This document shows positions 36,471-47,419 of a stretch of DNA of 64,000 bases, one piece after another (the first letter of the stretch is position 1; each line of letters begins with the position of its first letter). The position numbers and the translations under genes were made by a program. This DNA comes from Nageia nagi (Eukaryota; Pinophyta): assembly GCA_050084985.1 (NCBI GenBank), contig JBITNC010000001.1, positions 135,532,001 through 135,596,000 of the forward strand. The letters are read 5' to 3'. The notes under the pieces are model-generated. The model was given only the letters and a program-made list of their open reading frames with translations. It was not told the DNA's origin and did not search any database.

Positions 36471-37565
36471 ATTATTGATTTTGGTTGCACTAATCACCTA
36501 TGCTTTGAAAAAGATAAGTTTGAAAACTTTCACAACTATAAGAAAGATGCAGTTGTGATAGGTGACAACTCTATCCTTGAAATCTAAGGAATTGGGAGTG
36601 TGTTGATTCATGAGAAGGTTCTTGATAATGTTCTCTATGTTCTTAAGCTAAGGATGAACCTTCTCTCCATGATACAAGTTGCATGGAAAGGGTACTCGGT
36701 TGAATTTGATTGACAATCTTGGTGCATAAATAAAGGTCTTACCATGTTGGTTAAAGCATTAGTGAAAGATGATCTATACATTATGGATCAAGTTCTCATA
36801 AAGATGTGTATTGCTACAAGTGTGTGTTCTAAAGGCAATATTTGACACCATAATTTTAGACATCTTAACTATAAGAGTATTTAAGTCATGAAAGACCAAG
36901 AACTTGTGGAAGGTTTGCCTTCAATTTCTCCTTCAACTAGTTTGTGTGAGAAATGCATCCTTAGCAAGATGGATAGACTAAAGTTTGGAAAGGATAAGGC
37001 AACATGAGCATCTCAACCTTTTCAACTTGTGCATTGAGATTTTATGGGTCTATTTTAGAATAAGTTGCTTTGGGGAGCATCTTATGTCTTGACCTTCATT
37101 AATGACTTTAGTAGGATGAATTTTAGCTATCTACTTGAGCATAAGGATCAAACCTTTAAAAGTTTTAAGAATTTTAAGGCCTTAGTTGAAAATCAAACTA
37201 ACCTTAAACTCAAGATGTTGAGATCAGATAATGGGGGAGAATATAATAGCAATGAGTTTAATGACTATTGTGCTAAGTATGGAATCAAGAGGTAGCTTAT
37301 GATTCCTTACACTCCTCAACAGAATGGTGTTACCAAAAGAAAAAATAAGATAATTATGGAGATGGCTAGATGCATGCTGGGTAATCTTCCTAGTTTCTTA
37401 TGGGGTGAAGTTGTGAGCACTACTATTTACACCTTGAATAGGTGTCCCATAAAAGCCATTCAGGGTAAAACTCCTTTTGAGGTATGGTCAAAAACAAAAT
37501 CTAAAATTTCTCACCTTAGGATGTTTGGTTGTGAAGCATTCTTTATGGGTTATGATAGTTAGCAT
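36471..37565 (+). pseudogene. Copia protease and integrase, broken; catalytic Glu changed to Lys
   Basis: The protease begins IIDFGCTNHLCF, where the active-site D-S-G has become D-F-G. A pre-integrase zinc region follows (HHNFRHLNYKS... CEKCILSKMDR; about 36845-36985). The integrase core keeps the second aspartate in LRSDNGGEYNS (about 37222-37254). The third catalytic residue sits in PYTPQQNGVTKRKN (about 37305-37345); Copia integrases have Glu there (GVAERKN), but this copy has Lys. Strand transfer would be abolished even if the stops (for example at 37296) were absent. The core ends with PSFLWGEVVSTTIYTLNR and IKAIQGKTPFEVW. Confidence 0.9.
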
Positions 37566-37574
37566 AGAGGCTAC

Positions 37575-39352
37575 ATGATCTTCTTTCCATCCTATAAAGC
37601 AGTGTTCCCTTTAAGTGATGTTCAATTCATTGAACATCTTAAAGAATCTATTTCTAATAAGGATGTAGATGATCCAAAGGACTCTTTAGTTGCACGTAGC
37701 AGGTTGGATATTGATATGAGAAAGTCACCTCATAAGCAAAATTCTCCAACTCAAAGGGTAACAAGAAGCATGACTTTAAACAAATCCCTATTTACTAAAA
37801 TTAATAATAAGCATGAGCCCTCATCTTTCAAAGATGCTTCTAAGCATGAGTGCTGTATGAAAGCCATGAAAATGGAGTATGAGATGCTTATGAAAAATGA
37901 AACTTGGGACTTGGTTCCTTATCCTATTGAGAAAAATGTTATTGGTAATAAGTGGATATACAAGGTCAAATACAATTCTATTGGGGATATTGATAAATAC
38001 AAGGGGTTAGTAGCCAAAGGTTTTGCTCAAAAATATGGTGTTGATTATGAGGAAACCTTTGTTCCTATGGTAAAGATGCCTACTTTTAGGATTATCCTTG
38101 CTTTCTCTATAGCTCAGGGATGGAAAGTTTTTCAACTTGACATCAAAAGTGCACTTCTCAATGGTGAATTGGATGTGCAAATCTTTATAGATCAACTAGA
38201 AGGGTTTATTATGTAAGGTAGAGAATCCTTTATATGCAAGCTAAGGAAGTCATTGTATAGACTTAAGTAAGCACCTAGAGCCTGGTACAAGAATATTTTA
38301 GAATACTTTACAAATATTGAATTCTCCAAGTGCTTTTCTAACTTCGATCTATATGTGCTCAATCAAAGAAAGATGTTTTAATTCTTCTTTATGTAGATGA
38401 TCTTTTGATTACTAAGAACAATGATAAAATCATTCAAGAGTGCATGTCCAAGATTAAGGCAACATTTGAAATGATTGATCTTGGTCTCTTCCACTACTAT
38501 CTTGGAATGCAAGTGTATCAATACAAGGATTGTACTTATCTTAGTCATTCTAAGTATATATCAAACATCTTGCAGAAGTTTGTAATGGAGTGTAGATATG
38601 TTGTGATCCCAGTCTCTTTTAGAATCATTATTTCTCTGAGTTCCAACTCTTAGTTAGTTGATGCTATAGATTACAAGCAATTAATTGGTAATCTTCTATA
38701 TTTGACTATTTCCAGGCCAAATATTACTTTTGTAGTGAATTTGATGGCTCCATTCATGCAAAAACCATATGTTTAGCATGTTAATGTTGTTAAGAAAATC
38801 CTAAGGTATGTTGTAGGGACAAAGGATCTTGCTCTCAAGTATTCTAAGTTGCTCTCATTTTTTCTCTCTAGATTCTCAAATTTTGACTATGGGGGAGATA
38901 GAGATGACAAGAAATCAACCTCTATGTATGTGTTTAGCATTGGTTTAGGTGTTATATCTTAGGCTTCCAAGAAGAAACCTAATGTTTCTCTTTCCACCAT
39001 AAAAGCTAAATATTGTGCCATGTCTATTGCAGCCTAAGAAGCCATTTGGCTAAGGCATCTTTTGAAAGAAATTAGGTATATGCAAGGTGGCTCATCTTTA
39101 ATTTTTTTAGATAATCAATTGGTGATCTCTTTAACTAAGAATCTTATGTTCCATTAGAGAATAAAACATGTGAAAATCCAAACCCATTTTATCAAGGAGA
39201 AGGTTCTTGATGGTGTCATACACCTGGAGTATTTTCCATCCACCTTGAACTCCATCAATTTTTTCACTAATCCCCTTCTTGAAGCTCAATTTTGGAAGCT
39301 TAAGGATGCTATCAGGTTGGTGAATTTCCTCTCAAGGGAGAGTGAAGTTTGA
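37575..39352 (+). pseudogene. Copia reverse transcriptase and RNase H, broken
   Basis: RT starts around 37860 with MKMEYEMLMKNETWDLVPYP and IGNKWIYKVKYNSIGDIDKY, then VFQLDIKSALLNGEL carries the first catalytic Asp (canonical DVKTAFLNGEL). The second block has LLYVDDLLI (YVDD at 38390-38401), so the active-site pair survives. A long segment from 38405 (DLGLFHYYLGMQVYQ) is clean. RNase H follows from about 38660 (YKQLIGNLLYLTISRPNI) to 39100 (SLSTIKAKYCAMSIAA), with the usual Glu of xEAEY changed to Lys. The last clean frame, 39170-39352, ends near VNFLSRESEV. Stops at about 38215, 38269 and 38654 break the frame. Confidence 0.92.
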
Positions 39353-40071
39353 ATTCTTATGTTGAATTCATATTTGTGATGACAACTTCACCCCTAAGAG
39401 GATTTTATGTTGTATAGTGTTGATTTTGTTGTACCTCTTCGTGGTAAGTTTACTTTGCATGAGGAAATTATTGTATAAATGTTTTAGAGAAAAAGATTGG
39501 CCAATCTAGCACTATTCAGTTATCCATGTGTGAGGAACTCTTATGTGCATTTTGGCACTATTCAATTATCCATGTGTGAGGAACTCTTATGTGCATTTTA
39601 TTTTGCTCTACTTTTTATTAATAATCAACACATGTTGAATATACAGCAGGTGACTATGAGTTTTTTATATTGGCATCTTCATAATGACTTATATTGCACC
39701 ATTGATTAATTTATGATGGCATTATTTGATACATCTATCCTTGTTAATATAATCATGTTGCATCTAACTGATCTTATTGTCTAAGTTGCTATTGGCTTAC
39801 AAGTTCTCTTGAGATTGTAGGTTACTTCAGGTATGCAGGCTCTTGGAGACTCTTCATGATTTCTAGTTGGATTACTACTTCATGTACATTGAAATCAATT
39901 ATGGTTAATGATTGTATTTAGCAAAATAATGATTCTTAAAATAGATCTTTCTTACTTCATAAATATGTAAAAAGTTCTCATCTCCATTGTATCTATATGG
40001 AGGAGAAATCTTTTATTCTTTCTCTTTCTTCTCTTTTATTCACTCTATCCCAATATTGCATTAATAGAGAG
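39353..40071 (+). other. 3' internal tail of the plus-strand Copia element, with a 46-bp duplication
   Basis: Noncoding. A 46-bp unit containing TTATCCATGTGTGAGGAACT occurs twice (39509-39554, 39555-39600). This unit is the seed of the higher-order array in the sister element (25221-25520). The tail ends at the 3' LTR after a weak purine run. Confidence 0.85.
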
Positions 40072-40573
40072 TGTTGGAATGTATAATGCATTATTGTAAA
40101 GGTTTTGTAATAATATTCTATGTAGGTTCACTACTACTTAAGGGTATCATTTGATACCTTAAGTATTTAAGTGAATATGATAATGTAACTTGTCCTACAC
40201 TCCATGTCATGAGCATGTCCCTTAGGTAAAAATATGTACATGTCATGTTTTTGTACATTGGATAAAAGAGTGATCCAAAGAGGGATTTTGGCCTATAAAT
40301 AGAAGGCTCCCTCTTTGGATCAAACACCAATTTTTAGAGTAAAGTTATGCTATAAGATAGTGTTTAGAAGATGAGATTAGTAGAATTCTAAGAGATTCAT
40401 GTTTGTAAATGAAGTGAGATCTAATTAGTGTATGTACTCCTAGTTGGAGGAACCACTTTATCTCTTGTGTTATCTTTGTGAGATTGTCTACTTTGAGTTA
40501 TTTATATGTGAGTTTGAGCTTTCATGAGATCTTAGTAGTTTAGGATTGTTCTTGTTATATTACAAATCCTTCA
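40072..40573 (+). repeat. 3' LTR of the plus-strand Copia element
   Basis: 502 bp, TGTTGGAATG to CAAATCCTTCA, followed by the AAATT duplication at 40574-40578. Confidence 0.95.
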
Positions 40574-40677
40574 AAATTCATATATAAAAACATTTCAACT
40601 TGAAAAGTTTTAAACTAAAACAAAATAAATTAGAATTTGCAAGTTAAACAATAAAATCTTCAAGATAAATGGCTTAC

Positions 40678-40790
40678 CATGTGGTCAAAAGGAAGGGAGC
40701 ATATATAGTCTTCTATGTGACCTCATTGTCTCGTAATCGGGCATCCAACTCCTCTCCAATTTTCATCTACCATGATAAGTCAAATGGGTA
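40678..40790 (-). pseudogene. PMD-type antisense gene, candidate first exon
   Basis: On the minus strand a short frame reading MKIGEELDARLRDNEV ends at 40678 with ATG/GTAAGCC, a good splice donor. It would pair with the acceptor at 32597-32596. The intron between them was about 140 bp before the Copia element inserted into it. The exon is short and the domain signature lies in the next exon, so this assignment is inferred from splice signals and position only. Confidence 0.45.
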
Positions 40791-41682
40791 GGAAAATAAG
40801 TAAATTATTAATGAAATCATGTGATTAAACATTGGGGGCACATCAAATGAATATGGACAACTCAACAAGGTCAATAAGCTACTGATAGATAGGGATACAG
40901 GTTGCCAGAGTGCCAGAAAAGATATAGAAAAAGTTAAAATAAACACAAAAATTCAACTCGTTACTTGTATATCCCTCTTTTTCTTTTCAAAACCTAGAAT
41001 CCAAATTTAAGTATTAGGCTATTGAATGATTGAATATATGGCATATTTATGAAATTTAAATGCTATTTTTCATTAACAAATGCTTTTAAATCCATAGTCA
41101 CTCCATGAGTAACATTTCTTATCAATTGGAGGATTATTTCAAACTTGAGTCATTAAAAGTTCTCATTAGTTTAGCACCTATATACTATAAGTTGTCTATC
41201 ATAGTAGTCTATACATTATGGATATTACAAGCCTAAGGAATTAAAGAGAACCTCATGCACTTGCTCTTCATAAGCTATGAATTGCCTATCATAGTAATCT
41301 ATATATCATGGTTTATAACATTATGAGTCACATCAACCATAGTGACACACTACATATTATATTTTTTTCATCCTTGATATTGACATTGTTTATTCTTAAA
41401 TGGATGTGATCTATGTAGGTATATGTTCCTTTGTTCTATAGGTATTCTTTAGGTGAGTAGAATTGGCATAGACCACTCATCTCAAAGAGGGATTCCTATT
41501 TTTTTGGCTTGCTTACCCAACATAACATGATCAAGGGGCAACCAATATCAAAAGGGGGCAAACAACATACCATACTCAACATATCGATCAAAATAGGGAA
41601 GTCCACTTTACTATTGAAGATTTTCTTCTCTTCTCTAAACTTCTTTTAATTATGCAATTTCAATGCTTTTCATTTCATATCC
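40791..41682. other. 3' internal region of the gag-only element
   Basis: AT-rich sequence between the antisense frame and the 3' LTR. It would hold the promoter of the antisense gene, but no clear promoter element was identified. No coding motif was seen. Confidence 0.5.
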
Positions 41683-41696
41683 AAAGAGGAGCAAAA
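41683..41696 (+). other. Polypurine tract of the gag-only element
   Basis: AAAGAGGAGCAAAA directly before the TGTAGAC start of the 3' LTR. It fixes the element's orientation as plus. Confidence 0.8.
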
Positions 41697-41924
41697 TGTA
41701 GACATATAAAAATGATTTATTATTTATTTAATAAATCATATTTAGACTCATTAAATGATTAATTGAAAATAATACATAAATTAAGATAAATATTCTATTA
41801 TATTACAATACCATATGCTAGGACCAATGCAATATCATATACCATGGTTTATATTTGAAATTATCTTGAATATAGAAAATATTATTGTTATTCTTATATG
41901 TCAGCTTTCACTCCTTTCTATTTC
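41697..41924 (+). repeat. 3' LTR of the gag-only element, left part
   Basis: Matches 18412-18630, including TAATAAATCATATTTAGACT, with one insertion of about 20 bp around 41836. It stops at ATTTC (41920-41924), the TSD of the inserted gypsy element, and resumes at 48445. Confidence 0.92.
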
Positions 41925-42938
41925 TCATCCAAAATTTGGATCCTTACAATATTTAGTATTGACATATTCAATGTATTCAATATTTTATATTCATTGTCAT
42001 CTTTTCGATGCTTCTTCTGGATCAAAAATCCGATTCAATTTGAGGGAGATACGTGATTTCTAAGTTTGAGTATTTTTTTATTAAAAAATACAAGAGGCAA
42101 AAAAAAAAGTAATTTTTCAAGTTCCTATTTAGGTTTATTTTATTACATCATATTGTAGAGCTCATTTTCCTCTTTTTAGCATTTTTTACAATTTGTGAAG
42201 CTAACTTCATGATCAAAAGTTATTGCATTTTGAAGTGTGCAATTTTTTAATGAAATGGGGGGTGTTTGTGAGGCCAAATTGCATGGGGGCATTTTGGAGG
42301 CCAGATTGCAAGCTGGCAAGTTGCACCATATTATTAGATTAGCCTAATTTATTGATATTTGCATGTTTCTAAGGTATTATTTTATTTTTTTATTGGTTTA
42401 AAGTCCAGAGAGCATGATGTTTCTTGTTTGGAAGCTCGTATTAGGAGATTTTTTTTACCATTTGAGCTCAAATCTAAACTATGGATAGATGAGCCAAATG
42501 GGTATCCAAATATGGTATTTTTATTATTTTTTCTAGTTATAAAACCATCTAAATTTGATCCCAAAATTTGTATAAAAATGGACCAAATTGGACATGTTAG
42601 AACAGGAAACTTATTGGAGAGTATAGTTCAATTTTATGGTGTTTTTTAGAGGTAAAAGAGTGTATGTGAATGTGAGGAGAGGTGTTGGAAGACTATGAAG
42701 GCATTATGTACTTGAATTCCACCCACTATTGAAGAGAGCTTTTATTGCTATATGTAGCCCAAATTGGGTGAACCAGGGTAAAATTTGCTTGTCTTTGTGT
42801 GTTTGGAGTTATATTTTCTTCTCTAGTTTTGCATATATGCTCTCTAGTTTTTCCTTATAAGAACTTAATGAGATTTGAGTGTGGAATGATCTTGGAAGAG
42901 AATTAATGTTAAATTTTAATTCTATGGTTTATTGATCA
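41925..42938 (+). repeat. 5' LTR of the nested gypsy element
   Basis: 1014 bp, beginning TCATCCAAAATTTGG (TG lost) and ending TATTGATCA. Colinear with 47420-48439, which carries an extra segment of about 50 bp near 47880. Confidence 0.93.
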
Positions 42939-42941
42939 TGA

Positions 42942-42954
42942 TAAGTATTAGAGC
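42942..42954 (+). other. Degenerate primer-binding site of the nested gypsy element
   Basis: TAAGTATTAGAGC resembles the TGGTATCAGAGC Met site with a few substitutions, three bases after the 5' LTR. Confidence 0.7.
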
Positions 42955-43064
42955 AGTTGATTGAATTGGGATTGGTTCTAAGATTGTTTTATTAATGTTA
43001 AATTGTACAAGGAGATCTTGAGATTGGTTCTAGGATTTGGCTAAGGAACCAAAGGGAGATTGCC

Positions 43065-44048
43065 ATGGCCAATGAAGGAGGAACTAATTTGGAAAAGCAA
43101 CTTGCTGATCTCACCTTAATGTTTTAGAAAATGTCTCTTCAATTTCAAAATTTCTAAGAGCAACAAAATAAGAAGACTAAAGGTGAAACTAATGAAGTTA
43201 AAAAAATGTGCAATAGGAATACAAGTAGTTTCTTTCAAAATTCTCTTGAAGTTAGAATAAAAATAATTGAAAATGATGAGGATAGGATATAATTAGCAAC
43301 TCTTAAGATGAGTGAAAATGCACTTATTTGGTGGAAAAGTTGTATTCAAAGTGAAAATGACTCACTTAAAGAATGTTGTGCTTCTTGGACTCATTTTGTA
43401 CAATTGCTTAGAGATCAATTTTATCCATTATTCTACCATAAAAAATTGATCATGGAATGGCAAAGTTTATATTAAGGCAAGGGGAAAAGTGTGTAGGAAT
43501 ACACTACAAAGTTTTGAAAAAGGGATAATATGCTAGGTATTTCTCTTATTTTCCAAGACACTGTTCTAAAGTATATTGGTGATTTGCACAATTATTTAAA
43601 GCATACTTTGTTGATGTTTGATCCAACTAATTTGGATAAAGTTTGTGTACAAGCTACACACTTAGAAGAAAGAGGGAAATTTATTAAAGAAGGGAAAAAG
43701 AAAAATGCTTCTAATCCTAATAATTCTAAAAAGAATAAGGAAAAGGGAAAGGACAAAAATAAAACTACATCTACTACACAAAAAGAGAAGTCTAAAGATG
43801 TTTGTACTCATTATAAAAAGGAAGGTCATTTAGAGGCTAAGTGTCAAAAATTGCATCTTGATTTATGCCCTAAACCTAAAGGTCAAAAGAAACAAGCAAA
43901 TACTATTGCTAAAGAAATTGAATATGGTTCTAAAATATATGAGAAAATGGCATGTATAGTCTTGCATAATTCATCTAATGAATATGAAGAAAATAAGAAA
44001 AGAAGAAAATTTAATTTTTTCACATTAAGGTACAAGCTAAGAAAATAA
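43065..44048 (+). pseudogene. Gag of the nested gypsy element, broken
   Basis: Starts at MANEGGTNLEKQLADLTL (43065). The capsid region includes ALIWWKSCIQSENDSL and WTHFVQLLRDQFYPL, the classic WW and F-x3-F-x-P pattern of Ty3/gypsy Gag. The frame from 43530 is clean through a Lys-rich linker to a zinc knuckle CTHYKKEGHLEAKC (about 43803-43844), with all four ligands present. Stops fall at about 43127, 43157, 43290, 43474 and 43492. The protein would package RNA; this copy cannot make it. Confidence 0.9.
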
Positions 44049-45900
44049 GGATTGATACATTGTTTGATCTTGGTTCACAAGCTAACCTAATTTTTTAGGA
44101 ATATGTAAGATCACTTGGACTCACTACTCAACCACATCCATACCCCTATCTATTGGGATGGGTTCATAAAAAGTCTAAGTTGAATATAACTAGACAATGC
44201 CATTTGAAATTTGGGATTAACATGGATTACATTGATGAGGTTTTACTTGATGTTGTACCTTTGGATATTTGTGGGATTATGCTTGGAATTTTTTTATTTA
44301 TGGGATAAAGATGCTTTATTCTACAAAAAGGAAAATAAATATAGACTCATAAAAGATGGAGTTGAATACATAGTTAGTGCTCATTAAAATAAAGAAAAGA
44401 ATATTTCTTTGATTACTGTAGGACAAGCAAAAATAATAATTAATACAAGATAAATGTTTGCACTTGCAATGGTGAGATCTCAAAATGAAGTGGAAATAAT
44501 TAAGGCATTTGATGAATGTGAACCTCAATACAAAGATGAAGTTAAAAAGGTAATTTCTAAGTTTGAGGATTTATTTCAAATTCCTAAAGAACTTCCACCT
44601 AAAAGAGATATACAACATGAGATTCAATTACATCCTAACATTTCACTTCCTAATATTGGTTTATATAGACATTCTTTTATGGAAAATGAAGAAATTAAGA
44701 AACAAATTAAGGAATTACTAGATCAAGGAGTCATTAGACCAAGCACATCACCATGTGGTTCTCCTATTGTTATAATTCCAAAGAAAGATGGTACTTGGCA
44801 TATTTGTATGGATTACAAGGCATTAAATAAAATCATAGTTAAAAATCAATATCCATTACCACATATTGATGATTTAATGGACTAATTGAAAAACTCTAAG
44901 TTCTTTACAAAACTTGATTTAAGGAGTGGTTACATCAAGTACAAATTAAAGAAGAGGATGTTTGGAAAATTTCTTTTAAAACTAGGCAAGGATTACTTGA
45001 ATGGTTGGTTTTACCATTTGGTTTATGCAATGCTCTTGCTACTTTTATGAGAGTTATGAATAAGGTTTTGAGGCCTTTCATTTATGATTTTATTATTGTA
45101 TATCTTGATGATATTCTCATTTATAGCAATGATTGGGATGATCATAAGGTGCATACTTGTAAAGTTTTTGAAGTGTTAAGGGAAGCTAAACTCTATTTGA
45201 AGTTGTTTAAGTGTGAGTTTGTTAGGAAAAGCTTAATCTATCTTGGCCACATTATAGGTGAAGGTCAATTGAGGATAGATCTTGCCAAAGTTGAGGCTAT
45301 GTTGAAATGGCCTATTCCCACTAATATGATTGAAACTAAGAGTTTTCTTGGAGTTGTATAATATTTACGAAAACTTATTGCTAACTTTTCTTATATGGCT
45401 TATCCACTCCATGCTATTACAAGGAAGAGTCATGGATTTCAATGGGGAGGAAAAGAACAACATGCTTTTGATTTTCTTAAGAAGAAAATTACTAATGCTC
45501 TAGTGTTTACTTTGCCTAATCTTCAAAAGTATTTTGAGATTGAAACTAATGCAAGTGATTATGCTATGGGTGCAGTTTTGCTGTAAGAAAGACATCTAGT
45601 TTGTTATCACTTGAAAATGTTCAATAGTGCAGCAATAAACTATCCCACTTATGACAAAGAGTTATTTGCATTAGTTCAAAGTGTGAAGAAATGAAAACAT
45701 TGTTTGGTTGGTAAAGAGACAATAATTCATATAGATCATCAGCCCTTACATTATTTACAATCACAATCTAAATTGTAATAATCTAGACATTTTGTTGGAT
45801 GGGATTTTTGCAACAATTTCATTTGGTGATTAGATATAAAAATGGTTCTCAAAATAAGATTATTGATATGTTTTCTAGACCACCAATAGTTGTAATTATT
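44049..45900 (+). pseudogene. Protease, reverse transcriptase and RNase H of the nested gypsy element, broken
   Basis: Protease: RIDTLFDLGSQANLI, where the usual D-S/T-G-S reads D-L-G-S. RT from 44454: PPKRDIQHEIQLHPNIS, then SPIVIIPKKDGTWHICMDY and KNQYPLPHIDDLMD. After a stop and shift near 44883 comes TKLDLRSGY. The next clean frame (45005-45361) has VLPFGLCNALATF and the catalytic YLDD at 45101-45112, then YLGHIIGEGQLRIDLAKVEA. RNase H begins near 45490 with FEIETNASDYAMGAVL and continues in pieces to about 45880. Domain order is canonical Ty3/gypsy. Confidence 0.92.
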
Positions 45901-47379
45901 GTTATTCTACAAAATAGTTCTTTAATGCATGAGGGTTATAAAGAAGAATAAGTTACTGATCCTAGTTTCCAAAGCATATATCAAAGATTGAGTCTTGGTA
46001 ATGAGGTTGAAAACATTGACTTTCATGAGCATTATGGATTACTTTATCATTTGGGCAAAATTTGTATTCCTATTAGTGAGAGGAATGATTTGATTAGGGA
46101 AGCTCACACCTATCATATTTTAGGACACTTTGGTGTTGGTAAGACTCTTGCTAATTTGCGAAGATATTGTTATTGGCCTAAAATGCAAGAACATGTATCC
46201 AAGTATATCAAAGGTTGTATGTTATGCAGTGTTAGCAAATCCAGTAATAGGAAGTTGGGTCTTTATATGCCATTGTATGTTCCTAAAAGATCATGGGAGA
46301 GTATTTCTATGGATTTTGTTGGAGGTTAAACTATTTCTAAGAGAGGAAATAATTATTTGTTTGTGGTTATGGATGGATTCAGTAAAATGTGCATACTAAT
46401 TTCATGTAAAAAGACTATGATAGGTCAAGAGGCTGCTAATCTCTTCTTTACACATGTTGGGTGCATTTTAGTCTTCCTATTTCTATAATTTTTGATAGGG
46501 ATTCTAGGTTTCTTGGTAAATTTTGGACTACTTTATGGGAAAAGATGGGCACTAAGCTAAAGAGGAGTATAGCATTTCATCCACAACAGATGGGAAAATA
46601 GAAGTGGTAAATAGGATAGTGGTACACCTTTTATGAGATTATTGTGGTAAGCATCCTAAGACTTGGGATGAACATTTGAGTTATATATAGCATGCATATA
46701 ATTGAGTTATACACTCTTCTACTAACAAATCACCTTTTGAGAGATGTTTTGGTTATTTTCCAAATTCACCTTTCGATATGACCTTTGCTTCATCTAGTGA
46801 TGGAGATAGTGTTCTTCATAGTGAGGAGGAGTGGGCAAAGAATTTTATTGAGAGGATCAGGTTGATTCATCAGAAGGTGAAGGAACAATTGGAAAAGAGT
46901 CAAGTAAAGTACAAAGAGAGGCATGATCATCATAGAGTGGATCACAAATTTTAGGTTGGGGATCAATTATGGCTTCATCTTAGCAAGGAATGATAGCATG
47001 GTAAGGGTAAAAAGTTGAAACCAATAAGGTATAGCCTTTTATAATCATTGATCAAGTTAGACACAATGAATTTCAATTAGACCTACCACCTTATATGTAG
47101 ATTTATTCCATTATTAATGCAAAAAATTTGAAGTTGTATAAACCAGCCTTGGTTGCAGAAGATATAGGTATCATGTTGCTATCCATTGAGGATTTAGCCC
47201 CTAAGCACATGAGTGTTCTAGCTAAGGATGTAGTATTAGAAAATAAGAAGAGATCATTTCATAGTGGTGACCATGAGGTGTGGCATATTGTATTGAAGGT
47301 CCAACACCCACACAAGGCCAAGTGGTATGTAATTAATCGAGTGAGGAAACTCTACCCTCACCTTATTCCACCATCCTAA
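45901..47379 (+). pseudogene. Integrase and C-terminal region of the nested gypsy element, broken
   Basis: The zinc-binding N-terminus is well kept at 46110-46235: HYHILGHFGVGKTLANL, then YCYWPKMQEHV and CMLC (HHCC). The core opens with RSWESISMDFVGG. The catalytic part is fragmented between 46330 and 46800. A late frame at 47128-47379 gives MKLYKPALVAEDIG and WHIVLKVQHPHKAKWYVINR. This resembles the end of plant Ty3 pol polyproteins but does not show a convincing chromodomain. It ends at TAA 29 bases before the polypurine tract. Confidence 0.85.
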
Positions 47380-47406
47380 GCAATTTTGGGGTCAAAAGCT
47401 CTCTCT

Positions 47407-47419
47407 TAATGGGGAGGAA
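47407..47419 (+). other. Polypurine tract of the nested gypsy element
   Basis: TTAATGGGGAGGAA-type purine run directly before the 3' LTR start TGATCC. Confidence 0.85.

Larger units (their letters stand above)
32633..40573 (+). mobile_element. Ty1/copia retrotransposon with gag-pol, plus strand, TSD AAATT
   Basis: LTRs at 32633-33131 (499 bp) and 40072-40573 (502 bp) are flanked by AAATT at 32628-32632 and 40574-40578. A perfect initiator-Met primer site follows the 5' LTR. A leader of about 2.3 kb precedes gag, protease, integrase, RT and RNase H, the Copia order. Each domain is recognisable but stops and shifts break the frame. LTRs differ by roughly 8-10% by eye. It lies in the predicted first intron of the antisense PMD frame, 846 bp from its sister element and in the opposite orientation. 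Confidence 0.95.

Noticed and set aside
42359-42649. A 96-residue frame inside the 5' LTR of the nested gypsy element
   Set aside because: It lies wholly within an LTR and is disrupted in the 3' LTR copy (about 47830-48150), so it is not a coding gene.
47128-47379. A chromodomain at the end of the nested gypsy integrase
   Set aside because: The frame has WHIVLKVQHPHKAKWYV but lacks the aromatic-cage pattern and spacing seen in the chromovirus at 6.6 kb. I left it as an unclassified pol C-terminus.
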